DNA from: an uncultured Bacteroidales bacterium
GTDB lineage: Bacteria; Bacteroidota; Bacteroidia; Bacteroidales; UBA932
NCBI GenBank assembly: GCA_902491795.1
Contig: CABUIX010000032.1
Span: forward strand, 1 to 25,039
DNA: 25,039 nucleotides
Direction: 5' to 3'
This document shows positions 16,610 to 24,440 of this stretch, piece by piece. Within the stretch, counting starts at the first letter, position 1; each line of letters opens with the position of its first letter. Position numbers and translations under genes: made by a program. The notes below the pieces were generated by a model. That model made no database searches, was not told the DNA's origin, and was given only the letters and a program-made list of their open reading frames with translations.

Positions 16610-17065
16610 CTATGCCGGCGTAACGCCCTCGTGTGCAATCACGATGGTCTCCATCGACACGCTGTTGCCGTCGGCCTTGAACCCTTCCACGGTGTACTTC
16701 TTCGGCCATGCGTTGGTCAGTTTCCAACTCTGGACAGGACTGCCGCTCTCGTCAAGCAGAGCCACCGTGACGCTGGCACGCTTGATGACATTCATCTTGA
16801 CCTGGTTGATCCAGTCCCACAGGTTCTTGTCGTCCTTGAACATTGCCTTCTTGAGAGTCACGTCCCCGCTCTTCTTGAGACCGGGCATCTTCACCTTGGT
16901 GAATCCGGGCATGTCTCCGGAACGGTATTCTATCACATCGAACTCCATGTCGAGTCCTGACACTTCCTTGCAGGAGATCTTGCCTACATCTGAGATCTCC
17001 ACACTGAAATGAAATTCGGGCACTGGCCACGTTGCGGCGCTTTGTGCTGATCCGTATTCTGTCAT
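16610..17065 (-). CDS. Main inner tube protein (Afp1-like; gp19/Hcp fold)
   Basis: 151 residues from the ATG at 17065-17063, which overlaps the TGA of the sheath gene by one base (TGATG). The chain has WPVPEFHFSVEISDV, then VSGLDMEFDVIEYRSG, FTKVKMPGLKKSGDVTLKKAMF and, at the end, AWPKKYTVEGFKADGNSVSMETIVIAHEG. These are the signature blocks of T4 gp19-like phage tail tube subunits. It should polymerise into the rigid inner tube that carries cargo. A longer frame upstream to 17431 exists but would overlap the sheath for 366 bases and lacks homology, so it is rejected. Directly follows the sheath gene, consistent with coupled high-level synthesis. Confidence 0.95.
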   Translation of the reverse strand: MTEYGSAQSAATWPVPEFHFSVEISDVGKISCKEVSGLDMEFDVIEYRSGDMPGFTKVKMPGLKKSGDVTLKKAMFKDDKNLWDWINQVKMNVIKRASVTVALLDESGSPVQSWKLTNAWPKKYTVEGFKADGNSVSMETIVIAHEGVTPA

Positions 17066-18570
17066 CAGCTCTTCTGCATCTGCTGCTGGAAGGTGATTTC
17101 GATGAACTCTGCCGGACGGGTAATGGCCACGAGCACCGTGATGCGCATAATGCCGTCGAGAATGTCCGTGGCGGTCATCGTGTCTCCCAGCCCGACATGA
17201 ATCTCGTATGCATCCTCCGGAGTAGCCCCGGCAAGTCCGCCGCGTTTCCATATGCTGCGCAGGAAATTGTCTATCATCGAGCGCACGTTCATCCAGGTGG
17301 CGGCCACATTGGGTTCGAACACATACGCCTTGGCCGCGTTCTTCACCGACTCCTCGAGGAACATCATCGTGCGGCGCACATTGACATATCGCCAGTCCTG
17401 GGAATTGCCGTCCAATGTCCTTGCACCCCAAACCTTTATGCCCTCGCCCGGGAAGGCGCGGATGGCGTTCACCGCCTTGCCGTTCATCGGCATGTTGAGA
17501 TCTTCCTGCATGGCATTGTCGATATTCTCCGAGGGGCTGTTCACATAGTTGACACTCACATTGGCAGGAGCCTTCCAGACCCCGCGGGTATTGTCGACCA
17601 TAGTGTACAGACCGGCCATGGCGGCCGAAGGCGGAAGCAGGTTGAGGCTGTCCTTCACCTTGTTCACGACATACTGATAGCCCTGAAGGTTCTGCAGCAT
17701 GGCGTTGTGCAGGTTGTTCTTCTCCGCTTCATTGCCTGCGGCAATCTCCGCGTAGGTGTCGGCGAAATATTTCGGGAACCTGGAGTCGGGAGCGAAGAAA
17801 GGCGCGAGGTCCGGAGCCGGCTGAGTGAAGTCCCATGTCAGGATCGAGCCGTCTATGTCCTTGTCGGACAACACGGAAGTGTTCAGCCACGGATAGTACG
17901 CGGCGCCATACGAAAGGAAATTGGCCCCGACATTGGTTCGGAACGTCTCTATCTGCTCGGACATCGTCTCCTGCGCAGAGGCTTTCGGCTGCACATCGAG
18001 GATGGCAATACGGTTCATCATCTTTCCGCAATGCGCCAGCACCTGGGTCTGTATGTCCTTGCAGTCAGGTACGGAAGCAGCCTCCGGAACGAGCACCATC
18101 GTGATCTCCTGCTCCTTCTCCATGGCAGCGAGGGCAGAGGCGACCTTGTCCTTGTCAACCGCAGCCCCTTCCTCGTAAGTGCCGACAGAGACGATGTAGC
18201 AGGCACCGCCGCCATTTGCATAGAACATCACCATCTGATAATAGAGGGAAAAAGGTCCGCTCTGGTCGGTGACCGTCACGGCCTTGCTGCCGTCGGCCGA
18301 CAGCAGGCTGTAGAATGGAGCAGGGTCGCCCTCTTTCGGGGCGTCACCCACGGAAAGCACGAATTTCGGAGACGGCGCTCCGCCGAAATACTGCTGGAAC
18401 TCAGTCATGGATGTAATCTTCCACGGCTTGCCGCTCAGGGAATCCGGACCGTTCTGGGCTTTCTCGGTGATTCCGATGAAAGCGGGAATCGCAGTAGCCG
18501 CTTCGACTACCGAATTCGGGAAGGCGCTTTTCTCAACAATGTAAACGCCAGGTGTCTTCATCTGTGCCAT
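17065..18570 (-). CDS. Contractile sheath protein (Afp2-4-like)
   Basis: 501 residues. The N-terminus MAQMKTPGVYIVEKSAFPNSVV is the classic sheath N-terminal handshake arm (TPGVY), and ATAIPAFIGITEKA follows. The C-terminal third has GIKVWGARTLDGN, RYVNVRRTMMFLEES, then ITVLVAITRPAEFIEITFQQQ, all typical of the sheath core domain. Only one sheath gene is present here, whereas Afp has three and some BIS-type clusters have two, so the sheath is presumably homopolymeric. The gap to the upstream 259-aa gene is 37 bases. In contractile systems this is usually the most abundant subunit. Confidence 0.97.
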   Translation of the reverse strand: MAQMKTPGVYIVEKSAFPNSVVEAATAIPAFIGITEKAQNGPDSLSGKPWKITSMTEFQQYFGGAPSPKFVLSVGDAPKEGDPAPFYSLLSADGSKAVTVTDQSGPFSLYYQMVMFYANGGGACYIVSVGTYEEGAAVDKDKVASALAAMEKEQEITMVLVPEAASVPDCKDIQTQVLAHCGKMMNRIAILDVQPKASAQETMSEQIETFRTNVGANFLSYGAAYYPWLNTSVLSDKDIDGSILTWDFTQPAPDLAPFFAPDSRFPKYFADTYAEIAAGNEAEKNNLHNAMLQNLQGYQYVVNKVKDSLNLLPPSAAMAGLYTMVDNTRGVWKAPANVSVNYVNSPSENIDNAMQEDLNMPMNGKAVNAIRAFPGEGIKVWGARTLDGNSQDWRYVNVRRTMMFLEESVKNAAKAYVFEPNVAATWMNVRSMIDNFLRSIWKRGGLAGATPEDAYEIHVGLGDTMTATDILDGIMRITVLVAITRPAEFIEITFQQQMQKS

Positions 18571-18607
18571 AAGCTTTTTAGGTTTAAACAGTTCAACATA
18601 TCATCAA

Positions 18608-19387
18608 TCATATTCTTATCTTGCGTCTCAGCAGCCCGGGCTCCGAATCCAGATAGGCGCCAGGCTCCGGCGGCGGGACATGCCTCATGAGGGTCTGCCG
18701 CCTGTCGGAACCCTGCGCCCCGCACGTCAGTTTCAGGTCGACATCATAGCAGGCCCGCATCGGCACGGCTTCTTCCGAAACCGTCCTGAAAGTGCCGTCC
18801 TCCGTTCTCGCAAACGGCGGGAAAGTCAGTCTGCCGCTTCTCTCCTCCAGCATGAACACTCCCGGCATGCCGGCGGTGACCTTCCGCAAGTCCAGCAGAT
18901 ATTCCCACCGGCACTCTTTCGCGGAGAACAGCAGCGTGCAGCCCTGCGGATGACCGTCGAGGGCATCCAGCCACATCCGTTCAGTCAGGCGGAGGCTGAC
19001 CGAGCAGAAACCGCGTCCGATCTGCCGTGCCGCGGCTGACTCCGCAATTGCCTTTACAGCGTCCGCAGTGCCGCCTTCCGGCAGCGGAAGAGCAAGCGAA
19101 TACGCCGAGGCCGGACGGAAATTCTCCCACATAGTATAGAGCACGAACTGCGGGTCCGTGACGGACAGATCCAGCTCCAGGACATCAGACCCGGTATCCG
19201 GTCCGGAACCCGCAGCATCACACAATACAGTCCAAGAACCGGCATCCGACTGCCTGAACAGCAGCCCGCGCCTGTGCAACAGTTCCTGTCCCGACGGCGC
19301 CGGAATGCAGGAGAACGCCCGGCACAGACCGTCAGCGAAATAGCGGTGCCGGAAGCTCAATGTGTATAGCGGACAATAACTGCTCAT
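18608..19387 (-). CDS. Conserved-looking hypothetical eCIS protein between cap and sheath genes
   Basis: 259 residues of unassigned function. The N-terminus has YTLSFRHRYFADGLCRAFSC then IPAPSGQELLHRRGLLFR, an amphipathic beta/turn region with aromatic residues. The C-terminus, FPPFARTEDGTFRTVSEEAV onwards, is acidic-to-basic and ends in RRKIRI. No signal peptide or membrane segment is visible. It lies 9 bases after the DUF4255 cap gene and 37 bases before the sheath. I believe similar proteins occupy this slot in other Bacteroidales eCIS clusters, so a sheath/cap assembly role is plausible, but that is inference. Confidence 0.72.
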   Translation of the reverse strand: MSSYCPLYTLSFRHRYFADGLCRAFSCIPAPSGQELLHRRGLLFRQSDAGSWTVLCDAAGSGPDTGSDVLELDLSVTDPQFVLYTMWENFRPASAYSLALPLPEGGTADAVKAIAESAAARQIGRGFCSVSLRLTERMWLDALDGHPQGCTLLFSAKECRWEYLLDLRKVTAGMPGVFMLEERSGRLTFPPFARTEDGTFRTVSEEAVPMRACYDVDLKLTCGAQGSDRRQTLMRHVPPPEPGAYLDSEPGLLRRKIRI

Positions 19388-19396
19388 AACTATAGT

Positions 19397-19924
19397 CTAC
19401 ATTCTTACTTCATTTCCCGATGCTGCCCCCGTGCCCGAGACGACGGTTCCGGAGTCTATGACCAGACCGCGCACCTTGCAGATGACCGAAGGGTGATACT
19501 GCCCGCCCATCGCAGTCCAGATGTTGTGAAGGTCCATTGTGGACATCGGCACCACCTCCACGGTATACACGGCGCCGCCGACACTGAACTTCGGCATGGA
19601 CTGGATATACTCCAGAGTGTCAGACAGCACCGACAGGGATTCCCTGTACCGGTTGCTCTCATAGACAGCCGCCAGCATGATGTGCATGTTCAGCATCAGG
19701 GGCGCAAGCCTTCCGGCATATCCGCCCGAAGCACGCTGCATATGCACGCTGTCGCCGGATGCCTCCTTTTCGAGATTCACCAGAGAGACCACAAGCTTGT
19801 TCGGAGTCGCATCCGAAGCGGAGCCGATAAGACCGACGGCGGCAATCCTTTCGGACTGACGGCGGGTACGGGAGAGATATTCATCCAGACGTTCGGCGTA
19901 ATATTCGAGTATTCTGCGTATCAT
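19397..19924 (-). CDS. DUF4255 tube cap/terminator protein (Afp16/Pvc16-like)
   Basis: 175 residues. MIRRILEYYAERLDEYL at the start, NKLVVSLVNLEKEAS in the middle, then LAPLMLNMHIMLAAVYESNRYRESL and PKFSVGGAVYTVEVVPMSTMDLHNIWTAMGGQYHPSVIC are hallmark DUF4255 blocks. In Afp and PVC the homologue (Afp16/Pvc16) caps the distal end of tube and sheath and fixes final length. It is the first gene of the operon, preceded by an approximately 330-nt leader. No strong Shine-Dalgarno is seen before the ATG at 19924, common in Bacteroidota. Placing the cap gene first differs from Afp, where it comes last. Confidence 0.94.
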   Translation of the reverse strand: MIRRILEYYAERLDEYLSRTRRQSERIAAVGLIGSASDATPNKLVVSLVNLEKEASGDSVHMQRASGGYAGRLAPLMLNMHIMLAAVYESNRYRESLSVLSDTLEYIQSMPKFSVGGAVYTVEVVPMSTMDLHNIWTAMGGQYHPSVICKVRGLVIDSGTVVSGTGAASGNEVRM

Positions 19925-20258
19925 ATTGCTTCAGTCAAATTGTGAGCCACGAGCGGAAAACATACAGACAAGCTTCCGCCCGAGCCATGAACGGCGGCGG
20001 AAACACAATATACAGAGGACGATTTTCCCTGGGAAATACAGCTTGCGGAAGGAAGAAAATTTCCGCTAAGTGTTTGAAAATTAAAGGATTCGCAGTAAAT
20101 TGACGCGCGAGCCCTGTGTGTGTGTGTGTGTGTTTACACGAATTTCCCTGATTTCCAAATATTTATGATGCAAAGGCGATGCGCCGTCCATAATCGGCGA
20201 CAGCGCTTTTCTACCTATTTTGACATCATAATTCATACTGAAAAGGATTCAAACTCCA
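19925..20258 (-). other. Long 5' leader of the eCIS operon
   Basis: No convincing gene. On the minus strand, downstream of the promoter candidate, it contains a possible 36-codon ORF (20191-20081) that spans the (CA)9 repeat, and two short inverted repeats: TTCCGCC/GGCGGAA (19974-19980 with 19996-20002) and GCGGAA/TTCCGC (20045-20050 with 20061-20066). I see no known riboswitch. No TAnnTTTG promoter element was found closer to the start at 19924. The leader ORF may be chance. Confidence 0.45.
20115..20132. repeat. (TG)9 / (CA)9 dinucleotide microsatellite
   Basis: Nine uninterrupted TG units on the plus strand, (CA)9 in the eCIS transcript, about 190 bases upstream of the first eCIS start codon. 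Perfect dinucleotide runs of this length are uncommon in bacterial genomes and are prone to slipped-strand length changes. Confidence 0.97.
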
Positions 20259-20288
20259 CAAATGTAGAAAAATTTTTGTTCAAACAAA
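20259..20288 (-). promoter_or_regulatory. Candidate Bacteroidota promoter for the eCIS operon
   Basis: On the minus strand TACATTTG (20266-20259) matches the Bacteroidota -7 consensus TAnnTTTG, and TTTG (20288-20285) lies 18 bases upstream, close to the usual 19-21 spacing of the -33 box; a second TTTG at 20284-20281 gives 14. Transcription would start near 20252. The -33 box touches the terminator hairpin of the upstream permease gene. Supported by motif only. Confidence 0.45.
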
Positions 20289-20319
20289 TCAAAAGCAATT
20301 TTTATTTCTGCTTTTGATT
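20287..20319 (-). terminator. Terminator after the FucP-like permease gene
   Basis: Perfect 11-bp inverted repeat AATCAAAAGCA (20287-20297) and TGCTTTTGATT (20309-20319) with an 11-base A/T-rich loop, beginning about 35 bases after the permease stop. The stem is A/T-rich and the following minus-strand sequence has T-rich stretches rather than a clean U tract, so it may be a modest terminator. Confidence 0.6.
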
Positions 20320-20354
20320 CTTTTCCGTTCAATGTGAAAAGGAGAAGGGAAAGG

Positions 20355-21584
20355 CTACCTGGAAGCCTTGGCAGAACGCCTGCCGTACCAGAAAGAATAC
20401 GCGGCAATCACCACGAAGCACAGCAGCGGAAGGATGAAGCCCACTGCCATCACCCGTTCTCCCACAAGCCCCATCAACACGGGCGCCACTGCACCGCCGA
20501 CAATCGACATGATGAGAACCGACGACGCCGTCTTGGTCTGCGGACCGCTTATGCCCGCAATGGCCATCGAGAAGATTGTCGGGAACATGATGCTCTCGAA
20601 AAGATATGTGGCGCACAGGGCAATCACCGAAACCCTTCCAAGACCGGCAATCACCAGCACCATGCACACGGCAGCACACACGGCAAAAAGCAGGACAAGG
20701 CTGGCCGGACGCAAATATTTCATGACCCAGGTACCCAGCAGCCTGCCGACGAAGAACATGCCCATGCCTCCGAGAGACAAAAGCACCGCAGCAGTCTGGG
20801 AACTTATTGCGGCATCGCTCTCGGTCACATAGTTTATGAAGAACGAGTTGATTCCGGTCTGCGCTGCCACATAGAAGAACAGGGCAACCACGCCGAAAAC
20901 GAACACCGGCATGCGCGACAGCGGAACACGGCCCGAAACAGAGGCAGCAGCGGAATCCTCCGCAGGCACATCGTCCGACACTTCAGGCAACCTTACCCGG
21001 GAGAACACGAAAGCAAGCACCAACACTACACCGCCCACTACTGCATAGGGAAGCGCAATGTCGGAATCTTCGCCAAGTATCAGCAGGCCTCCCACCATTG
21101 GGCCGGCCATCCAGCCGAGACCATTGAGGGACTGCGCGAGGTTGAGCCTGCGCGCTGCAGCATCGGGACTTCCGAGCACCGTCACATAAGGATTAGCCGA
21201 AGTCTCCAGACAAGTCAAGCCACAACCGATTATCAGCAGACAAAGCAGGAAGAACGGGAAAGACATCATTCCGGCACCCGGGATAAACAGCAGGGCGCCG
21301 ATACCGTAAAGCAGCAGACCGAGCACCACCCCGAAGCGGTAGCCTTTCCGCCTGATTATCGCGCCCGCAGGCAGCGCCATCAGGAAATATCCGCCATAGA
21401 CGGCAGCCTGCACCAAAGAAGAATGCGCCTTGGAAATCACCAGGACTTCCTGAAAATGCTTGTTGAGCACATCAAGGATGCTGTGCGCGAACCCCCAAAG
21501 AAAAAACAGGGAAGCCACAAGCATGAACGGCACCAGAAGGCTCTTTCCGTCGCTTCCGGCAAACATCGTAGGTTTATTTGTCAT
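20355..21584 (-). CDS. fucP: FucP-type major facilitator sugar:H+ symporter
   Basis: 409 residues from the ATG at 21584 (an in-frame TTG at 21587 is less likely). The N-terminus has SLFFLWGFAHSILDVLNKHFQE, the hallmark of the FucP/GluP family, followed by YGGYFLMALPAGAIIRRKGYRFG (MFS loop 2-3 signature) and CGLTCLETSANPYVTVLG with RRLNLAQSLNGLGW. About 12 hydrophobic segments are evident. Substrate is likely L-fucose, or a related hexose such as glucose/galactose; sequence alone does not decide. It is 14 bases downstream of the broken nucleotidyltransferase-kinase gene and probably in its operon. The poor coupling with a dead partner gene suggests that fucose uptake now serves another pathway. 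Confidence 0.85.
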   Translation of the reverse strand: MTNKPTMFAGSDGKSLLVPFMLVASLFFLWGFAHSILDVLNKHFQEVLVISKAHSSLVQAAVYGGYFLMALPAGAIIRRKGYRFGVVLGLLLYGIGALLFIPGAGMMSFPFFLLCLLIIGCGLTCLETSANPYVTVLGSPDAAARRLNLAQSLNGLGWMAGPMVGGLLILGEDSDIALPYAVVGGVVLVLAFVFSRVRLPEVSDDVPAEDSAAASVSGRVPLSRMPVFVFGVVALFFYVAAQTGINSFFINYVTESDAAISSQTAAVLLSLGGMGMFFVGRLLGTWVMKYLRPASLVLLFAVCAAVCMVLVIAGLGRVSVIALCATYLFESIMFPTIFSMAIAGISGPQTKTASSVLIMSIVGGAVAPVLMGLVGERVMAVGFILPLLCFVVIAAYSFWYGRRSAKASR

Positions 21585-21598
21585 CAAAGGTCAATTTG

Positions 21599-22769
21599 TC
21601 AATTGTCGGCAGCCCGGCGGATATAAAGCTGGATGGCCTCCGGATGAGCTGCACAGAACGCCGCAAGGTCACTGACCACCAGCGCGAGATAACCGCCACC
21701 GCCGGCACCCGGCATCTTCCAGGCCAGCACACCGGGCTCGGCCGAATAACGGTCTATATAATCCTGCACGCCCGGCTGAATCATTCCGGGGAACATCGCG
21801 ATCTGCGCCTCGAAGGAAGCGCGGTAAGAAGCGGCAAAGCCCTCGAGATTGCGCTGGAGAATCGCATTCCAGCACTCATCCGCAGCGGCTGCCAGCCTCT
21901 CCACATGCGGCTTGTCGATATGAGTGTCATTGACAACGGAGCAGCCGGGCCGCCTCGGAAACATGGGGACCATGCACAAATGATCCTCAAGCCAGCACAG
22001 CACCGCCTCGTCGCTGCAGGTCTCGAACTTCAGCGGCCAGAAGCGCTTGTCATACCAGTGGCGCACAAGCCCGGGCATACAGATTCCGATGGCATCCTGT
22101 GCACCGGAAATGATGCCGTCGCTGCGCTCGGGGTCGTTCTCAAAACAGAACACCAGCTTCGCAAGCATCTCCGGATCCATGTCGGGCAGCTTGTACGGCC
22201 ATATCTTCCTTATCATGTTGCGCGTCGAGGTCGAAAGTAGGCTCCAGCGAAATGGTGATTGCCCAGCCTGGAGCGTACTGCGACACATAGGGCTGGTCTA
22301 TCCATGTTCCGGCAAGGTCGAGACGCGTCGGGATGCGGCAGGACTCTGCCTTCAGGTCGGTGCTTGAACGGGCCTTCAGACCGTCGGCGGGCTTACGCCT
22401 CAAAACCACATACTCTATTCCGCGCTCACGGCAAAACGCCTCCTTCTCGGGATTCGAGCCGTCCTCATTGACCACGAACACATCTGGCTTCAGGGCCTCC
22501 ACCGTTGGGACAAAGTCCATTACACCGCTTCCGGCATTGATGAAGGCATCCTTGACATAACGGATAGACTTCACCATGAAAAGGCGCTCCCGCTCCGGAT
22601 ACACCGTGCGGTGGTGCTTGTAGCCGAGAATCGTGGAGTCCGAGCCGATGCCGACATAGAGGTCGCCGTACTGCGCTGCCTCCTTGAAGAACTCCACATG
22701 ACCGCTGTGGAGCAGGTCATAACAACCGGAGACAAAGACTTTCTTGCGCGAATTTTCAGATGGTTTCAT
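21599..22769 (-). pseudogene. Nucleotidyltransferase-GHMP kinase fusion gene broken by frameshift near 22232-22240
   Basis: Two frames share one family. Frame 1 (22769-22140) begins VFVSGCYDLLHSGHVEFFKEA, a cytidylyltransferase-type HxGH motif, then STILGYKHHRTVYPERERL, and passes a linker into the start of a GHMP kinase (RLDLAGTWIDQPYVSQYAPGW, ISLEPTF) before running off into meaningless sequence and stopping. The rest of the kinase continues in another frame from about 22236 to 21599: STSTRNMIRKIWPYKLP, ISGAQDAIG, and KMPGAGGGGY, the GHMP motif 3. The parts therefore belong to one ~390-residue protein split by an indel. It would activate and phosphorylate a sugar such as heptose or fucose. 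A sequencing error or programmed frameshift cannot be excluded, but no slippery run is obvious. Confidence 0.8.
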
Positions 22770-22805
22770 ATTGCGCCGTTGAATGTTTTCTTAGAATTGG
22801 CGCCG

Positions 22806-22837
22806 CAAAGATACTTATTTTCAAAAATATATAGAAA
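22806..22837 (-). promoter_or_regulatory. Candidate promoter for the nucleotidyltransferase-permease operon
   Basis: On the minus strand TATCTTTG (22813-22806) matches the -7 consensus TAnnTTTG, with TTTC (22837-22834), one mismatch from TTTG, 20 bases upstream. Start would be near 22799, about 30 bases before the ATG at 22769. A second TATTTTTG at 22829-22822 lacks a well-spaced -33 box. Confidence 0.5.
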
Positions 22838-22907
22838 ACTTTTCAAGTCCCCATAAGCGTCATCCTTCAACCAGGACAAATATTCCTGCAAGCAGGCGAC
22901 ATGATAT

Positions 22908-24008
22908 CTATAAACTGCCAAACAAGTCAACATTTTCCAGAAGACTTTTATCCTGCCAAAATTCTATTATATGCCTATGCTGCAGCCTGCCGACTATCAC
23001 GGAAGGGTGGGTGCCGAATTTTTCGGCATATTCACGGATTGCAGTTCCCGTGAAATCACCTCCTGCAATGATCTCTTCTTCCTGCGCAGGACTCAACAGC
23101 CACCGTGAGGCAAACTCATCAGCTTCCTCTTCTTTCTTTTTCTGAAAATCGCCATACTGTATATTTTCCAAAAAAACATCTTTTCGACCATGAAGAAGAA
23201 TGTGGCCAATCTCATGAAAGAAAGAGAACCAGAATATGTCATAGCGTTTATGTCGCCCAGACAACTGTATACATGGAGTCCCATTAATCCACCTTGCAGA
23301 GCCGTTGACAGGGGCCTTTGGCAGACAAGGAGTATAGACCAGCCTGACCCCACATGACAGGCACAAATTCTGAAGCTCGACCGCAACATTATCAGGGTGC
23401 CGCACCATAAGGCTCTTCATCTCCGGCAGCTTTTGCCTAAGAAGTTTCTCGTCAAAATCGACAGGGGCCTGCAGCACTGCAGACTGCAGCTCACCCTTTC
23501 GCAGCCAGGCCGACACCGCATAAGGCTCCTTGGTCGTTGCAAGAGAAATGCGGAATGCTACTTTTAGACGCTGCCTGCAATAATAATTATCCCATGCGTC
23601 CGGAGAGCTCACTCCGAAAAACGAAAGCAAGGCCTCTGTCCTTTCATTTTTCGACCTGCAGGCAGGTATCCATCCAAGTTTCACCATTGAAGAATAAGGA
23701 AAGGCGGAAGTCCAGGCAGAATAAGACTCAAGCCTCTCATTCTTTCTGTTCCTCGCCTCACACTCATCATACTCACGCTGCAGGTTCATCCAGAAACGAG
23801 CCGGTATCCTTGTCACATTCTCGAACGCAACAGCCATATCGGGAGTCAACGAGCTCTCTCCCTTGATGACGGCTATAATCGTTTTCTCCGGTTTTGCGGT
23901 ACGAACGGCGAATTCCTTTACGCCCATACCCATTTCCTTCAATTTCTCGTCCAAAGTCTCCCCCGGATGCGAAACAGTTTGCGGATGATATTGATTGATT
24001 GTCGCCAT
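22908..24008 (-). CDS. HigA-like antitoxin fused to ImmA/IrrE metallopeptidase
   Basis: 366 residues. Residues ~12-75 are an XRE-type helix-turn-helix of the HigA/VapI kind (HPGETLDEKLKEMGMGVKEF, then TIIAVIKGESSLTPDMAV). The C-terminal half is an ImmA/IrrE peptidase: HEIGHILLHG at 265-274 carries the HExxH zinc site, and EEEADEFASRWLL at ~293-305 provides the third ligand. It starts 9 bases after the toxin gene stop, giving the reversed toxin-first order of HigBA modules. The HTH should repress the operon at the palindromes upstream; the peptidase could turn over the repressor or a partner under stress. The second role is inference. Confidence 0.88.
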   Translation of the reverse strand: MATINQYHPQTVSHPGETLDEKLKEMGMGVKEFAVRTAKPEKTIIAVIKGESSLTPDMAVAFENVTRIPARFWMNLQREYDECEARNRKNERLESYSAWTSAFPYSSMVKLGWIPACRSKNERTEALLSFFGVSSPDAWDNYYCRQRLKVAFRISLATTKEPYAVSAWLRKGELQSAVLQAPVDFDEKLLRQKLPEMKSLMVRHPDNVAVELQNLCLSCGVRLVYTPCLPKAPVNGSARWINGTPCIQLSGRHKRYDIFWFSFFHEIGHILLHGRKDVFLENIQYGDFQKKKEEEADEFASRWLLSPAQEEEIIAGGDFTGTAIREYAEKFGTHPSVIVGRLQHRHIIEFWQDKSLLENVDLFGSL

Positions 24009-24016
24009 AACACTAA

Positions 24017-24355
24017 CTATTTACTATGATAATCCACAATCTCAAATATTGAGACTCCTTTAATTTCTGTCCATTTATATTTCCCGTCTTCATCCTCCGG
24101 GACAGGGCTCTCATGAGGCTCGAATACCAGGCGATATGGCTGATCCAAATCGCACGCCCACTGCCCCTTCCTGTCGCCTGTCAGCTCATGGTAGTGTCCC
24201 GGAGCATAACGGAGGTCCTCCAGAGTATCTGCTGCGAGCAAATCAGACAACCTGCGTTTTAGAAGCCGAGCCCTCAACTCTCCAAGTACTTTTATGCATT
24301 TTCTGTCATCATTGGCCAGTCTCTCCAACTTTCTGGTCCGAAAAGTTATATTCAC
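24017..24355 (-). CDS. HigB/RelE-like toxin
   Basis: 112 residues with the ParE/RelE-type HigB fold pattern: MNITFRTRKLERLANDD at the start, LRARLLKRRLSDLLAADTLEDLRYAPGHYHELTGDRKGQWACDL in the middle, then PYRLVFEPH. HigB-family toxins cleave mRNA on the ribosome; residues were not checked against a solved structure. It lies directly upstream of the antitoxin. The start is GTG at 24355-24353; no in-frame ATG exists between the preceding stop and this codon. The GTG sits in the exact centre of a 16-bp palindrome, so repressor binding and translation initiation share the same bases. The central KY insertion (EDEDGKYKWTE) is longer than in minimal HigB. Confidence 0.85.
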   Translation of the reverse strand: MNITFRTRKLERLANDDRKCIKVLGELRARLLKRRLSDLLAADTLEDLRYAPGHYHELTGDRKGQWACDLDQPYRLVFEPHESPVPEDEDGKYKWTEIKGVSIFEIVDYHSK

Positions 24356-24363
24356 GTGAATAT
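24348..24363. promoter_or_regulatory. Perfect 16-bp palindrome at the toxin start: probable operator 1
   Basis: ATATTCACGTGAATAT is its own reverse complement over all 16 bases. It covers the GTG start codon of the toxin gene (24355-24353). HigA-type repressors bind palindromes in their own promoter region, so this is a good operator candidate. Binding is not shown. Confidence 0.6.
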
Positions 24364-24369
24364 TTAGGT

Positions 24370-24382
24370 TACATTAAATGTA
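24370..24382. promoter_or_regulatory. Inverted repeat TACATT-A-AATGTA: possible operator 2
   Basis: Six-base arms around one central A, between the -7 box (24397-24404) and the toxin start. A repressor here would cover the region just downstream of the expected transcription start. Weaker than the 16-bp palindrome because short repeats in A/T-rich DNA can arise by chance. Confidence 0.4.
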
Positions 24383-24396
24383 TATTATTTATGGCA

Positions 24397-24427
24397 CAAA
24401 TATAAAAACAAAATTTAAACTAACAAA
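24397..24427 (-). promoter_or_regulatory. Promoter of the toxin-antitoxin operon
   Basis: Minus-strand TATATTTG (24404-24397) and TTTG (24427-24424) separated by 19 bases: a full match to the Bacteroidota -33/-7 consensus. The start is expected near 24390, about 35 bases before the GTG. Both palindromes lie downstream of the -7 box. Confidence 0.75.
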
Positions 24428-24440
24428 ATGTGTAAATCAT

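Noticed and set aside
17066..17431. N-terminal extension of the main tube gene up to 17431
   Set aside because: It overlaps the sheath gene in another frame, and the ATG at 17065 gives exactly the family length with an overlapping stop/start.
20120..20317. 65-codon plus-strand ORF across the microsatellite and terminator
   Set aside because: It includes the TG repeat and a terminator hairpin and shows no family features.
22883..22898. CCTGCAAGCAGG hairpin downstream of the antitoxin gene as a terminator
   Set aside because: The stem is at most 4-5 bp with a very tight loop and no T run follows on the minus strand.
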